Of a DNA stretch of 51,668 nt, positions 1 through 8,801 are shown one piece after another (the first letter of the stretch is position 1; each line of letters begins with the position of its first letter). The stretch is from DATELY01 sp035276085 (GTDB lineage Bacteria; Pseudomonadota; Gammaproteobacteria; Steroidobacterales; Steroidobacteraceae), in assembly GCA_035276085.1 (NCBI GenBank), contig DATELY010000281.1, forward strand, positions 1 to 51,668. Direction: 5' to 3'. The notes under the pieces are model-generated. The model saw nothing but the letters and a program-made list of their open reading frames with translations, did no database searches and was not told the DNA's origin. The position numbers and the translations under genes are program-made.

Positions 1-1040
1 GGTTCGAGAACGACTGCGTCAAATTGCACTTCATGAAGGTCATCAGCGAGAACTTCGCAGGACCGGAAGAGAAAGGCACCGCGTTGGGACTGTTCGTCTT
101 TGTTGGCTTCATGGAGGAGTACGGTATCGCCACGCCGCGCGGCGGCAGCGGCAAGCTTTCCGATGCGTTGGTGGCTTGCATCAAAGCCAACGGCGGCGAG
201 GTTCAAACCAGCCAGGAGGTTACCCGCGTGCTCGTGAGCGGCGGTCGCGCAGTTGGCGTGCAAATGCGCGATGGACGCGAGATCCGCGCCAAGAATGCGG
301 TGATTGGGTCCATCCACCCGCACCTGTTGCGACGGTATATCGAAGGCATCGATCCGCAGGTGGCGCACGATGCGGAAAACGCTCAGGTAGCCATGTTCAG
401 CATCCTCTCCATCCATGCCGCCCTCAACGCACCTCTGAAGTACCGTGCGGGACCGGAGGTCGCCAACGGATACATCATCGAGTTGCTTCATACCGACATG
501 TTGAAGACTCGACGCAGCTTCGATTCGCTACGCTACGGGGAAATACCTGAGCAGCTCCTGCTTGCGATCGTCAGCCAGTCGGCATTCGATCCCACTCGAG
601 CGCCCCCCGACAAAGCATTGATGTGGGGTGGCTCCTTTCTGCCCTATAACTTAGCCGACGGCGGATGCCAGAAATGGAAGGAGATTGGCGAACAGGTCGC
701 GGATCGCATCATCGAGGCGATGCAGGAGTACGTTATCAACCTCGATTCCAGCAACATCCTCGCCCGCACGGTTGACACCCCTCTCGATATGGTTCGGGAG
801 TCCGACAGCTTCCAGCAGGGGGACGTCCATGGATTGGCGCCCTACTTCCACCAATTCGGATCGCATCGTCCCACGCCCGCACTGGGGCAATATACCGTGC
901 CGGGACTTCAGGGCTTTTATCTGGTCGGGCCGGCACAACACCCCGGTGGCGGAGTATTTGGTGCGGGCAGGGGTACTGCGATAAAGATGTTCGATGACAT
1001 GAAAATGGACTTCGACAAAGTCACAGGCGCGCGAGGATGA
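1..1040 (+). CDS. Phytoene-desaturase-like FAD-dependent oxidoreductase, 5'-truncated by the window edge
   Basis: The reading frame is open from base 3 with no in-frame stop, so the N-terminal FAD-binding Rossmann motif lies outside the window. About 345 residues remain. The visible part fits the NAD(P)/FAD amine-oxidase / phytoene desaturase superfamily: a GGSGKLSDAL segment, an alternating strand region ending in RAKNAVIGSIHPH, and a C-terminal FAD-contacting segment with GPAQHPGGGVFGAGRG. Members oxidise or isomerise hydrophobic substrates; the substrate here is unknown. The stop overlaps the next small gene by 4 bases (ATGA), so the two are probably translationally coupled. Family call fairly sure, function not. 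Confidence 0.8.
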   Translation, partial: FENDCVKLHFMKVISENFAGPEEKGTALGLFVFVGFMEEYGIATPRGGSGKLSDALVACIKANGGEVQTSQEVTRVLVSGGRAVGVQMRDGREIRAKNAVIGSIHPHLLRRYIEGIDPQVAHDAENAQVAMFSILSIHAALNAPLKYRAGPEVANGYIIELLHTDMLKTRRSFDSLRYGEIPEQLLLAIVSQSAFDPTRAPPDKALMWGGSFLPYNLADGGCQKWKEIGEQVADRIIEAMQEYVINLDSSNILARTVDTPLDMVRESDSFQQGDVHGLAPYFHQFGSHRPTPALGQYTVPGLQGFYLVGPAQHPGGGVFGAGRGTAIKMFDDMKMDFDKVTGARG

Positions 1041-1267
1041 CGATGAAGATCTATGGTGCGGACAACAAAGAGCTGATGCTCGTAACAGCGATCGAGCGAG
1101 ATGGCAGCAAATTGGTGGTCAAGGGCAAGATCTTCGGCACGATGCCGATTGCGATGAAAATTCCGCCACAAACTCTGCGCTCCGCACTGCGGCTGATGTC
1201 GTTCCGAACGTTGTTGTTCACAATGTCGCTACTGTTTCGCCGATCCAACACGAGCCAGGAGCGCTAG
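1037..1267 (+). CDS. Small conserved-looking protein coupled to the oxidoreductase
   Basis: A 76-residue protein whose start codon overlaps the stop of the upstream oxidoreductase by 4 bases, an arrangement that favours a real, co-translated gene. The first half (KIYGADNKELMLVTAIERDG, then a VVKGKIFGTMP stretch) looks like a compact beta-rich fold. The second half contains a hydrophobic stretch around residues 54-66 (FRTLLFTMSLLFRR), perhaps an amphipathic or membrane-contacting helix. I do not recognise a named family with confidence. It could be an accessory or membrane-tethering subunit of the oxidoreductase, which is inference from context only. Confidence 0.6.
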   Translation: MTMKIYGADNKELMLVTAIERDGSKLVVKGKIFGTMPIAMKIPPQTLRSALRLMSFRTLLFTMSLLFRRSNTSQER

Positions 1268-1340
1268 CAGCGGGCGGGTTGCCGACACGGCTTCCTGTTG
1301 AGGCGTAAGGCTTCATTGCGAGGACCTCGAGAAGCCTTCA

Positions 1341-1369
1341 CATGGCAGTTGGAGATCCCAACTGCCATG
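1341..1369. terminator. Perfect 12-bp hairpin between convergent genes
   Basis: CATGGCAGTTGG (1341-1352) and its exact reverse complement (1358-1369) are separated by a 5-base loop. It lies between the end of the plus-strand operon (1267) and the end of the minus-strand LysR gene (1400). That is the place for a bidirectional terminator, although neither side has a convincing T-run. Confidence 0.5.
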
Positions 1370-1399
1370 CAGCAGTTCGCGACGGACAAGCGCTAAACG

Positions 1400-2395
1400 T
1401 CAGGTGAGAAGAGCCTCTGAGGGATGCACGCGTGTGGACGCTTGGCCTCTGTCCCCAGTCCTATACTGATGATCAGTCCAACTGGGGTGGTCGCTTGCCT
1501 GCGCGACGCGCACGATGAGATCTCGGCACCACCTGATCGCCGGATCCTGCGCGCGGGAAGAGTGCCATTGAACCACTTCGGTGAAGGGCGGGATATCGAT
1601 CGGACATTTGAGAATGCGAATCGGCAGTATCGTGCTGGCAGCGCTTGCCAAACGTCCTTGCAGGGTCGCGACGCGATTTGTGCCGATCACTGCTTGCGCC
1701 AGGTGAGTGAAGCTCGGAACCGTGAATTCCACCCGACGGATGACCCCCTTGCTCTTCAGCAACTCATCCCCCAACGATCCTACCCGCCCATGCCCCCACA
1801 TCGGCACTGCATGACCGAGGCGAACGAAATCCTCGGCTGTTATACGCTCGCCCACAAGACTGTTGTGTTCCCACACGACACATACAAAACGATCGTCGAA
1901 CAGAGACTCACATGGATGATCGGGCGCAACGAACCCTTCCGTACCGATTAGGAGATCTGCATCTCCTCGCTCGAGTTCTTCCTGATAGCCCGGGCTGAAC
2001 GGTCGCAGCTCGAACTTGAGCCCTGGTGCTTCAATCCACGCTCGTTGCGTGATGTCCATCAACAAGACAGAGGTAATGTAGTCAGAGCAGATGATGCGCA
2101 TGGTGCCATCAGCCTCCTCTGGCCTGAAGTGAGGACGGCTCGCGGCGAGTGCCCGCGCCTGCAGAATGAGATTGTGGACCGGCTTCGCCAGACTTTCCGC
2201 GAAAGGCGTGGCACGCATCGACCTGCCGATCTGCACCAGGATGTCATCCTCGAAGTGCTGCCTCAAGCGCGTCAGTGCACAACTCATCGCTGAGGGGCTG
2301 AGACAGATGCGTTCGGCCGCTTTGGTCACGCTTCGTTCGGCCAGCAAGGCATCGAGGCAGATCAGCTGATTCAAATCCAGACGATCTAGGCGCAT
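1400..2395 (-). CDS. LysR-family transcriptional regulator (NodD-like)
   Basis: 331 residues. The N-terminal winged helix-turn-helix spans about residues 8-68 (DLNQLICLDALLAERSVTKAA, with SPSAMSCALTRLRQHF as recognition region), followed by a LysR substrate-binding domain from about 95 to 300. The N-terminal form DLNQL and the FEDDILVQIGR segment resemble the NodD/LinR branch rather than the CatR branch. It is about 25 residues longer than usual at the C terminus (polar tail ending HPSEALLT). It ends convergently to the oxidoreductase operon and lies downstream of an SDR gene on the same strand. Its target is not evident. ATG start at 2395. Confidence 0.85.
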   Translation of the reverse strand: MRLDRLDLNQLICLDALLAERSVTKAAERICLSPSAMSCALTRLRQHFEDDILVQIGRSMRATPFAESLAKPVHNLILQARALAASRPHFRPEEADGTMRIICSDYITSVLLMDITQRAWIEAPGLKFELRPFSPGYQEELERGDADLLIGTEGFVAPDHPCESLFDDRFVCVVWEHNSLVGERITAEDFVRLGHAVPMWGHGRVGSLGDELLKSKGVIRRVEFTVPSFTHLAQAVIGTNRVATLQGRLASAASTILPIRILKCPIDIPPFTEVVQWHSSRAQDPAIRWCRDLIVRVAQASDHPSWTDHQYRTGDRGQASTRVHPSEALLT

Positions 2396-2586
2396 GCGTT
2401 GTCCCCGGTATCCATTGATCAGAATAACGAATAGGCGGACTATGCCTCAGATTAGCAGAATCGATTCCGCGTGGGCCAGCAGAAGTCTGTCTGTATTTGT
2501 GGAGAAGCTGCCTTCTACGGCAAGTCGCGACTGGGGCCGCCAGGAGTTGGGTCCGAAAGAGTCCGACGCGAGCGCAAGGAATCGCT

Positions 2587-3354
2587 TTACCAGGCGCTCA
2601 TACCTCCATCCACCGCCAGGTCGGCTCCTGTCACCCATGAAGCTTCATCCGAAGCGAGATAAACCGCTGCTCCCGCAATATCCTCGGGAGTACCAAATCG
2701 TCCCAACATCATCTTGCTCATCAGCGACTGCTCCAGCCCCGGTACGCCCTTGAGCGCCGGAGCGGTCGTGTCGGTCAATGTCAACCCGGGAGAGATCGAA
2801 TTGGCCCGAATCCCATGCGGCCCACCTTCCATTGCAAGCTGCTTGGTCATCGCAAACACGCCGCCTTTGGTGGCCATGTGCGCCACGCAGGCTGTCATCT
2901 TGACCGCCATCCGTGCATTGATCGAAGCGAAGTTGATGATCGAGCCGCCACCTCGTTTGATCATATAGGGCCATACTGCCTTGCAGGATAAAAACACGAT
3001 GTCGAGCTCACCGAGCATCGACCTGCGCCATTGCGAGTAGGTCAGTTCAGCGACACTACCCATCTCGACGAAAGCGGCTGCGGTGACGAGTATGTCCACT
3101 CCGCCGTGACGCCGCGCAGCCTCGGCCATCAAAGTCTCTACCGCACTTTCATCCACAAGGTCGCAGGGCGCGCAGATCTCCATCACGTGCCCGCTCTCGG
3201 CTGACTCTTCAGCCGTGCGTCTGGCAGCTGCTACGTTGATGTCGACTCCGACAACGTGAGCCCCCTCGCGAGCGAAACGCAGCGCGCAACTTCGCCCAAT
3301 GCCACTCGCGCATCCCGTCACGATGGCTATTTTTCCTGCCAGTCGACCTGCCAT
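2587..3354 (-). CDS. Short-chain dehydrogenase/reductase with Tyr-to-His at the active site
   Basis: 255 residues from the ATG at 3354, chosen because a GAGGGCGG Shine-Dalgarno sits at good spacing; a 20-residue upstream extension is also open. The Rossmann motif TGCASGIG is at residues 13-20. The usual NNAG is replaced by TAAA near residue 91, and the catalytic YxxxK reads HMATK (His159, Lys163) with Ser144 upstream. The C-terminal part (GIRANSISPGL, then WVTGADLAVDGG) is classical. Likely a cytosolic NAD(P)-dependent oxidoreductase of unknown substrate. The His replacing Tyr occurs in some SDR subgroups and may alter or abolish the standard proton relay. Confidence 0.85.
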   Translation of the reverse strand: MAGRLAGKIAIVTGCASGIGRSCALRFAREGAHVVGVDINVAAARRTAEESAESGHVMEICAPCDLVDESAVETLMAEAARRHGGVDILVTAAAFVEMGSVAELTYSQWRRSMLGELDIVFLSCKAVWPYMIKRGGGSIINFASINARMAVKMTACVAHMATKGGVFAMTKQLAMEGGPHGIRANSISPGLTLTDTTAPALKGVPGLEQSLMSKMMLGRFGTPEDIAGAAVYLASDEASWVTGADLAVDGGMSAW

Positions 3355-3551
3355 TGGATCCGCCCTCAGCTGCGCAAAACGCGATGGATAGCCCCGATCC
3401 CAAGGATGTACCATAAAGTCGCGCAGAAGACGTGCCTAAGTGGTTGCATCGAAGAGGACAGTCCACTCAGATAGTGGCAGCGATCCATCGCAGCCACGTG
3501 GAAGTGTCCTGTGCTGCCATCAGCCGTCTGGATTCGGATCTAAAAATTACT

Positions 3552-4205
3552 ATGGCAATACAGAAAAAGACACGCAGTAGACAGGCTTCACGGCGCCCCC
3601 TACCCAATCGGGTCAAGATGACACGCGCCCAAAAGACGAAATTAAACCGAGAAAAGTTGTTTGATGCCGCCGCAAAGATCGTCGGCAAGCACGGCTATTC
3701 CGACGCAATGGTTGCACTCATCACGACGGAGGCAAACGTCGCGCAGGGGACTTTCTACAACTACTTTGACTCTCAACAGGATCTCTTCGACCAGTTGCTG
3801 CCCGCTCGCGGAGAGCAGATGCTCGAGTATATTCGTCGCAAGCAGACCGGAGCAGCCGACGATCTGGATCGCGAAGAAAGAGCTTTCCGCAGCTTTTTCG
3901 ACTTTCTAAAAGAGCAGCCCGAGTTCTATCGCATTCTGTATGAGGCCGAGCTCTTCGCACCGAAGGCCTATCAAAAACACCTTCAGCACGTGGCAAAGGC
4001 CTATGTACGCGTCTTGCAGCGGTCGCGAGCTGCAGGCGACATCAGGAACCTGAATGCGGAGGATTTGGAACCGGTGGCCTTCATGCTGATGGGCGCACGT
4101 CACTATCTCGCCAAGCGCTACGCTCGGGTTGACGGACGCACCGTGGCGTTGCCTCAACACGTTGTGAAGAGTTACATGAAGCTCTATCGCAATGCTGTCG
4201 GGTAG
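3552..4205 (+). CDS. TetR-family transcriptional regulator
   Basis: 217 residues from the ATG at 3552; a 40-residue upstream extension in frame overlaps the divergent SDR promoter and has atypical composition, so I reject it. A lysine/arginine-rich tail (residues 5-32) precedes the TetR helix-turn-helix at about 35-79, ending in the diagnostic GTFYNYFDSQQDLF. The ligand-binding helical domain follows, with FFDFLKEQPEFYRILYEAE, common in regulators of aromatic or fatty-acid degradation. It is divergent from the SDR gene and convergent with the acyl-CoA dehydrogenase, so either may be its target. Confidence 0.88.
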   Translation: MAIQKKTRSRQASRRPLPNRVKMTRAQKTKLNREKLFDAAAKIVGKHGYSDAMVALITTEANVAQGTFYNYFDSQQDLFDQLLPARGEQMLEYIRRKQTGAADDLDREERAFRSFFDFLKEQPEFYRILYEAELFAPKAYQKHLQHVAKAYVRVLQRSRAAGDIRNLNAEDLEPVAFMLMGARHYLAKRYARVDGRTVALPQHVVKSYMKLYRNAVG

Positions 4206-4215
4206 TGATGCTTGA

Positions 4216-4230
4216 TGAGCCGTCGGCTCA
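4216..4230. terminator. Short palindrome between convergent tetR and acyl-CoA dehydrogenase
   Basis: TGAGCC-GTC-GGCTCA (4216-4230), 11 bases after the tetR stop and before the end of the convergent dehydrogenase gene. The position suits a terminator, but the stem is only 6 bp and there is no T-run. Confidence 0.25.
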
Positions 4231-4273
4231 ACGAAGCGCAGCACTTCTCGTATGGCTGACTGGGAAAGACCAA

Positions 4274-6070
4274 CTAAAACGCACCCTCGTCCATCATCAT
4301 GACCGATGCGCCGCCCTGTGTGGCCACCGCTGTCAATGCGCGTACTTGTGGGAGCAAGTTCGTCGCGTAGAACATCGCGCTCACTAGTTTGCCGCGCAGA
4401 AACATTGCGTTGCCGCGCCCTTCTTGAAGTTGACGATGGGCCACCACGGCGGCGCGTGCCATCTGCCAGCCACCCGCAACGATGCCGAATGCACGCAGCA
4501 GCGGCACCGACCCTGCAAGAACTTCGAGCGGGCGCTGTGCAAAAATCGCGAGCACCCAGTCCGTTGCTTCCTGGAGAGCTTTAACGCTGTGAGATAGGTC
4601 GCGTCCGATCGTGTTGAGCTCGGTGCTGTTGCTCGCCTCGAGCTGCTGCACCGTTCCAACCAGTTGCGACAACCACGTACGCCATGCCGCACCTCCGTCG
4701 CGCGCGAGCTTGCGCTCGACCAGATCCTGCGCCTGGATCGACGTAGTCCCTTCGTAGATGGCGGCAATTCGTACGTCGCGCAGCGGTTGCGACGCGCCAT
4801 GATCTTCGAGGTAGCCCGCGCCGCCATGAACCTGAATCGAGGTAGACGCCACTTCGATGCCCGTTTCCGATGCCCAGCCTTTGAACACAGGAATCATCAA
4901 ATCGACAAATGCCTGTCTTTCGCGACGCACGGCTTCGTCGGGATGACGTTCGGACAGATCACGTGCTACCGCGATCATGTAGGCAACAGCACGCATCGCT
5001 TCGACCTGACTACGCATCGAAAGCAACATGCGGCGCACGTCCGGGTGCCGAATGATGGGCACCGATTCGCGACCGCCTGTTGCAAGCTTGCCTTGGATAC
5101 GCTCGCGCGCATACGCCACTGCTTTTTGATAGGCGCGCTCGCTGAGCGCCACGCCTTCGAGGCCCACGTTGAAGCGTGCTGCGTTCATCATGACGAACAT
5201 CGCTTGCAGGCCTTTGTTTTCCTTGCCCACCAACCAGCCGACGGCGCCCTCGCCGTTCGCGCCGTAGACGAGCGTGCACGTCGGACTCGCGTGACTGCCA
5301 AGCTTGTGCTCGATGCCCGTGCAGAGCACATCATTGCGGCGGCCGAGACCATTGCCCGTCGCCAAGAACTTGGGCGCCAGAAATAGCGAGATGCCTTTCG
5401 ATCCTTCGGGGGCGCCTACGATTCGAGCCAACACCAAATGCACGATGTTGTCGGTGAGATCGTGTTCACCAAAGGTGATGAAGATCTTCTGACCGAACAG
5501 ACGATAACTGCCATCGGGCTGCGGTTCGGCGCGCGTGCGCAGCGCACCCACGTCAGAACCGGCGTTGGCTTCGGTCAAATTCATTGTGGCAGTCCACTCG
5601 CCGCTCGCGAGCTTCGGAATATAGAAAGATTTGAGCGGTTCGCTCGCGGCTGCCGCCAACGCCTTCACCGCTGACGCTGTGAGATCCGGGCACATGCAGA
5701 AGGCCTTATTCGCAGCGACGAACATCTCCTGCGTTGCACTACAGAGCACGCCCGGCAAATCCTGTCCGCCATACTCGGCCGGAATGCAGATGCTGTTCCA
5801 GCCGGCTTCGACGAACTGACGATACGCCCCAACGAATCCCGAGGGGGTGGTTACGGCGTGCTCGTTCCAGCGCGCGCCCTCGCGATCACCCACGGCATCG
5901 AGCGGCGCCAGCACCTCGGAGGCAAAGCGAGCCGCCTGCTCGAGAACGGAATCCGTCAATCCGGCATCGGTGACGATTTCCGAATCCGGCAGCTGCGCCA
6001 GCGAGCCGATGTCGACGAGCTCGCGCAGCACGAAGCGCATGTCGGCCAACGGCGCGGTGTAGACACTCAT
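4274..6070 (-). CDS. Acyl-CoA dehydrogenase, large FadE5/DmdC-type
   Basis: 598 residues, about 200 longer than short-chain acyl-CoA dehydrogenases and typical of the group including mycobacterial FadE5 and DmdC. FAD-dependent alpha,beta-dehydrogenation of an acyl-CoA is expected. An N-terminal helical domain carries IPAEYGGQDLPG, the middle domain TMNLTEANAGSDVGALRTRA, and the C-terminal domain QVHGGAGYLEDHG and YEGTTSIQAQDLVERK, the usual region of the catalytic glutamate. A C-terminal extension of about 120 residues follows, as in this subgroup. The ATG at 6070 is preceded by GGAGAAG. No other beta-oxidation gene is adjacent; the tetR gene is convergent. Acyl chain specificity cannot be read. 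Confidence 0.9.
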   Translation of the reverse strand: MSVYTAPLADMRFVLRELVDIGSLAQLPDSEIVTDAGLTDSVLEQAARFASEVLAPLDAVGDREGARWNEHAVTTPSGFVGAYRQFVEAGWNSICIPAEYGGQDLPGVLCSATQEMFVAANKAFCMCPDLTASAVKALAAAASEPLKSFYIPKLASGEWTATMNLTEANAGSDVGALRTRAEPQPDGSYRLFGQKIFITFGEHDLTDNIVHLVLARIVGAPEGSKGISLFLAPKFLATGNGLGRRNDVLCTGIEHKLGSHASPTCTLVYGANGEGAVGWLVGKENKGLQAMFVMMNAARFNVGLEGVALSERAYQKAVAYARERIQGKLATGGRESVPIIRHPDVRRMLLSMRSQVEAMRAVAYMIAVARDLSERHPDEAVRRERQAFVDLMIPVFKGWASETGIEVASTSIQVHGGAGYLEDHGASQPLRDVRIAAIYEGTTSIQAQDLVERKLARDGGAAWRTWLSQLVGTVQQLEASNSTELNTIGRDLSHSVKALQEATDWVLAIFAQRPLEVLAGSVPLLRAFGIVAGGWQMARAAVVAHRQLQEGRGNAMFLRGKLVSAMFYATNLLPQVRALTAVATQGGASVMMMDEGAF

Positions 6071-6204
6071 CCATCTTCTCCGATGACCACTCTATGGCGC
6101 GATCATGACTGCCATCGACTCACGCATTCAACTCCTTTCCTTCCGAGTGGTCCGCCCCCTCTCGATAGCGCCGATCGGGCTCGCTTCTGGCTTCCAGATA
6201 TGCT

Positions 6205-7374
6205 CTATTGCACCGGGGCTCCGATGTAATTCTCCGCCATGGTCAACTGCGCTGCGCGCGATTTCTTGATATACGCAAGCTCGGCGAGTTGTATTCGGCG
6301 GGCAAACGAGTCCATATCGGGAAAGCGGTGAGTAATGCTCGTAAACCACCACGAGAAGCGCTCGGCATTCCACACTCGGGCCAATGCGCGCTCCGAATAG
6401 CGAGAAAGCTCCTCCGCATTACCGCGCCGATAGAACTCGACGAGTGCACGTGACAGATAATAGACATCCGATGCAGCGAGATTCAGTCCTTTCGCACCCG
6501 TCGGCGGAACAATGTGTGCCGCATCGCCGGCAAGGAACAGCCTGCCATATTGCATCGGCTCGGCGACGAAGCTTCTGAGCGGTGCGATACTCTTTTCGAT
6601 CGCCGGTCCGCGCGTCATCGTGGCGGCGGCCGGCCCCAAGCGAAGCGCCAACTCGTCCCAGATCCGATCGTCCGTCCACTCCTCCAGGCGTTCATCGAGC
6701 GAGCATTGCACGTAGTAGCGACTGCGCGTGCGCGAACGCATGCTGGCGAGCGCGAAACCGCGCTCATGATTGCAATAGATGAGCTCGTGATTGCAGGGCG
6801 GCACATCGGCGAGAATACCGAGCCAGCCAAAAGGATACTTGCGTTCGTACAGCTTGATGCGATCGGCAGGAATGCACGTGCGGCTTGCACCGTGATAGCC
6901 ATCGCAGCCCGCAATGAAATCGCACTGCACTCGTTGCGGCACACCGTCCTTGAGATAGGTGACGTAAGGCTCCGCGCTGTCAACGTCGTGTAGCGCCACC
7001 TCCTGCACCTCCCACTCGATACGGCCGTGCCTCGAGACCACCGCATTGATGAGGTCCTTTGTGAGCTCCGTTTGCCCATACACCATGACTGTCGCGCCGG
7101 TGAGCTCACGTATATCGATGCGAAACAGCTCACCGTTCGAGGAAATATTGAAGCCGTCATGAAGTATCCCATCGCTACGCATGCGGTCCGAGGCGCCGCT
7201 GCGCTCCAACATCTCTACGGTGATGTTCTCCAATACGCCAGCGCGAATTCGACCTTCCACGTGTGCGCGGGACTGGCGCTCGAGCACGATGCTCTCGACA
7301 CCCTCTCGAGCGAGCACCTGCGACAGAAGTAAGCCCGCCGGCCCTGCGCCAATGATGACCACTGCTGTTTTCAT
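6205..7374 (-). CDS. pobA: 4-hydroxybenzoate 3-monooxygenase (p-hydroxybenzoate hydroxylase)
   Basis: 389 residues from the ATG at 7374, which puts the GAGPAG dinucleotide motif at residues 9-14; a longer 8-residue extension is unlikely. The flavoenzyme hydroxylates 4-hydroxybenzoate to protocatechuate with NAD(P)H and O2. Visible signatures are GRIRAGVLEN (Arg44), CDGYHGASR near 157-165, Tyr200/Ser211/Arg213 matching substrate-binding residues Tyr201/Ser212/Arg214 of the Pseudomonas enzyme, GDAAHIVPPTGAKGLNLA at 283-300, and ENYIG near the C terminus. It lies 33 bases downstream of an aldehyde dehydrogenase remnant. The lig operon nearby degrades its product. Regulation is probably by the adjacent divergent LysR gene. 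Confidence 0.96.
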   Translation of the reverse strand: MKTAVVIIGAGPAGLLLSQVLAREGVESIVLERQSRAHVEGRIRAGVLENITVEMLERSGASDRMRSDGILHDGFNISSNGELFRIDIRELTGATVMVYGQTELTKDLINAVVSRHGRIEWEVQEVALHDVDSAEPYVTYLKDGVPQRVQCDFIAGCDGYHGASRTCIPADRIKLYERKYPFGWLGILADVPPCNHELIYCNHERGFALASMRSRTRSRYYVQCSLDERLEEWTDDRIWDELALRLGPAAATMTRGPAIEKSIAPLRSFVAEPMQYGRLFLAGDAAHIVPPTGAKGLNLAASDVYYLSRALVEFYRRGNAEELSRYSERALARVWNAERFSWWFTSITHRFPDMDSFARRIQLAELAYIKKSRAAQLTMAENYIGAPVQ

Positions 7375-7407
7375 ATGACGCGCGAGTACATGCGGCACCG
7401 CTGTTCA

Positions 7408-7668
7408 CTAAATCGGGTAATGCCGAGATCCCGTTTCCGCGACACCGCACTTGATGAAGTCCGGCCTGCTCGCTTCGAGCAGATCAGCGGCCTTGAGCAA
7501 TCGCGCGCGCCGTTCCACCGGCGCAGGCTCTGCCCATGCTAGGAATGCCGCCTGCGCGGCCGCAGCTGCGGAGGCCACCGTGCCATTCAGTGGATTGCGG
7601 CGTTCGAACGCTCCCCCGTTACTTGCCGGGCCATACCGCACGCCCATCAACAATTTGAACTCTTGCAT
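7408..7668 (-). pseudogene. Remnant of an NAD-dependent aldehyde dehydrogenase (vanillin/benzaldehyde type)
   Basis: An 86-codon frame matching only the N-terminal end of the aldehyde dehydrogenase family (about 480 residues): the fold start with FERRNPLNGTV, then AAFLAWAEPAPVERR and LLKAADLLEASRPDF, ending at VAETGS plus five unrelated residues and a stop. Compared from memory with vanillin/benzaldehyde dehydrogenases, about a dozen residues are also missing between NPLNG and AAQAAF. The cofactor site, catalytic Cys and Glu are all absent, so it cannot be active. It sits immediately upstream of pobA on the same strand, where an aromatic aldehyde dehydrogenase would fit (4-hydroxybenzaldehyde to 4-hydroxybenzoate). 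Confidence 0.75.
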
Positions 7669-7773
7669 GGCGGTTACCTGTATTTGGGCCTGTGTTTCGG
7701 CTCCGGGCTTCGGCGTGAGGCAGCGGAAACTGGCACAGTCGCCGTCTGAAATAGGCTTTACAATCCGAACTTC

Positions 7774-8691
7774 ATGAATCTGCAGCAGCTCGAATATTTC
7801 GTTCGCGTCGCCGAGCTCGGTAGCTTTAGCAAGGCATCGCTCGTGTTACGCGTCGCACAATCCGCACTCAGCCGGCAGGTACGCTCGCTCGAAACCGATT
7901 TGCGGCAAACGTTATTCATGCGCAACGGCCGAGGTGTCTGCCTTACCGAGGCCGGCAATCGCCTGTTCGAGCACAGCATCGGTATTCTGGCATTGGTGTC
8001 GCGAGCACGCGAAGACATGGACAGTCGTCGCGGCGAACCCGGCGGGCGAGTCGTGATCGGACTGCCGCCCAGTCTCAGCCGTCACTTGACCCCGCTGTTG
8101 GTCGATACCTTCCAACGCGAGCTGCCCAATGCCCGCCTCGTCGTCGTCGAGGGGCTCTCCACACACATAGGCGAATGGATCGCGAGCGGACGCGTGGACG
8201 TAGGGCTCATGCACAACCCGGACGCGCAAGCCGCCATCGAGACCACGCCGATTCTCGAAGAGGAACTGTGTTTGATCGGCCCGGCGCCCAAAAATCGCCG
8301 CAAACGCAACGGCGCCGGCATTCCGGTCGCAGAGCTTCCTCAATATCCGCTCATTTTGCCGGAGCAATCGCATGTGATTCGCCGGTTCCTGGACACGCAA
8401 GCAGCCCTCTCGGGCATCAAGCTCAACATTGCCTGGGAAGTTTCCAGCGTGCCGGCCATCCTGGATCTCGTGCTTGCCGGTCGTGGTTATGCTGTCATGA
8501 GCGAGCATGCCGTCACCGCCTGGGACCACGCAAAAAAGCTGGAAACGAGACCGCTCGTCGAACCTCGTATGCATAGCACGCTCTGTCTGTGCATCGCTTC
8601 TCACAGAAAACCCTCGGCATTGGCGCGACGATCGTTGCGTCTGCTGCCGGAGCTGATTCTAAAGGCACTCGCCAAACCACTACGAGAATAG
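7774..8691 (+). CDS. LysR-family regulator of the pob/lig region
   Basis: 305 residues. Winged helix-turn-helix at about residues 1-60 (MNLQQLEYFVRVAELGSFSK, with SALSRQVRSLETDL), effector domain from about 90 to 295. It is divergent from the aldehyde dehydrogenase remnant and pobA and directly upstream of galD, so it is placed to sense a ring-cleavage intermediate and activate the operon. LigR of Sphingobium does this for the equivalent genes, but the sequence looks closer to the Nac/CynR-type branch, so orthology is not assured. No AraC-type PobR is visible near pobA; this gene may serve both promoters. Confidence 0.9.
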   Translation: MNLQQLEYFVRVAELGSFSKASLVLRVAQSALSRQVRSLETDLRQTLFMRNGRGVCLTEAGNRLFEHSIGILALVSRAREDMDSRRGEPGGRVVIGLPPSLSRHLTPLLVDTFQRELPNARLVVVEGLSTHIGEWIASGRVDVGLMHNPDAQAAIETTPILEEELCLIGPAPKNRRKRNGAGIPVAELPQYPLILPEQSHVIRRFLDTQAALSGIKLNIAWEVSSVPAILDLVLAGRGYAVMSEHAVTAWDHAKKLETRPLVEPRMHSTLCLCIASHRKPSALARRSLRLLPELILKALAKPLRE

Positions 8692-8700
8692 ACTCATGCC

Positions 8701-8727
8701 TCTCTGCGATAGCTGCTTTCGCAGAGA
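8701..8727. promoter_or_regulatory. 9-bp perfect inverted repeat between lysR and galD
   Basis: TCTCTGCGA (8701-8709) and TCGCAGAGA (8719-8727), 9-base spacer. It starts 10 bases after the lysR stop and lies 75-101 bases upstream of the galD start. The absence of a following T-run and the position relative to galD favour a LysR-type operator over a terminator, but both are possible. Confidence 0.45.
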
Positions 8728-8801
8728 ATGAATGGAGTTGCGGCGGCAGCGGCGGATAATCCCGGGCGATGCGACTTTTTTCGATGCATCAGAGGTTCTC
8801 G

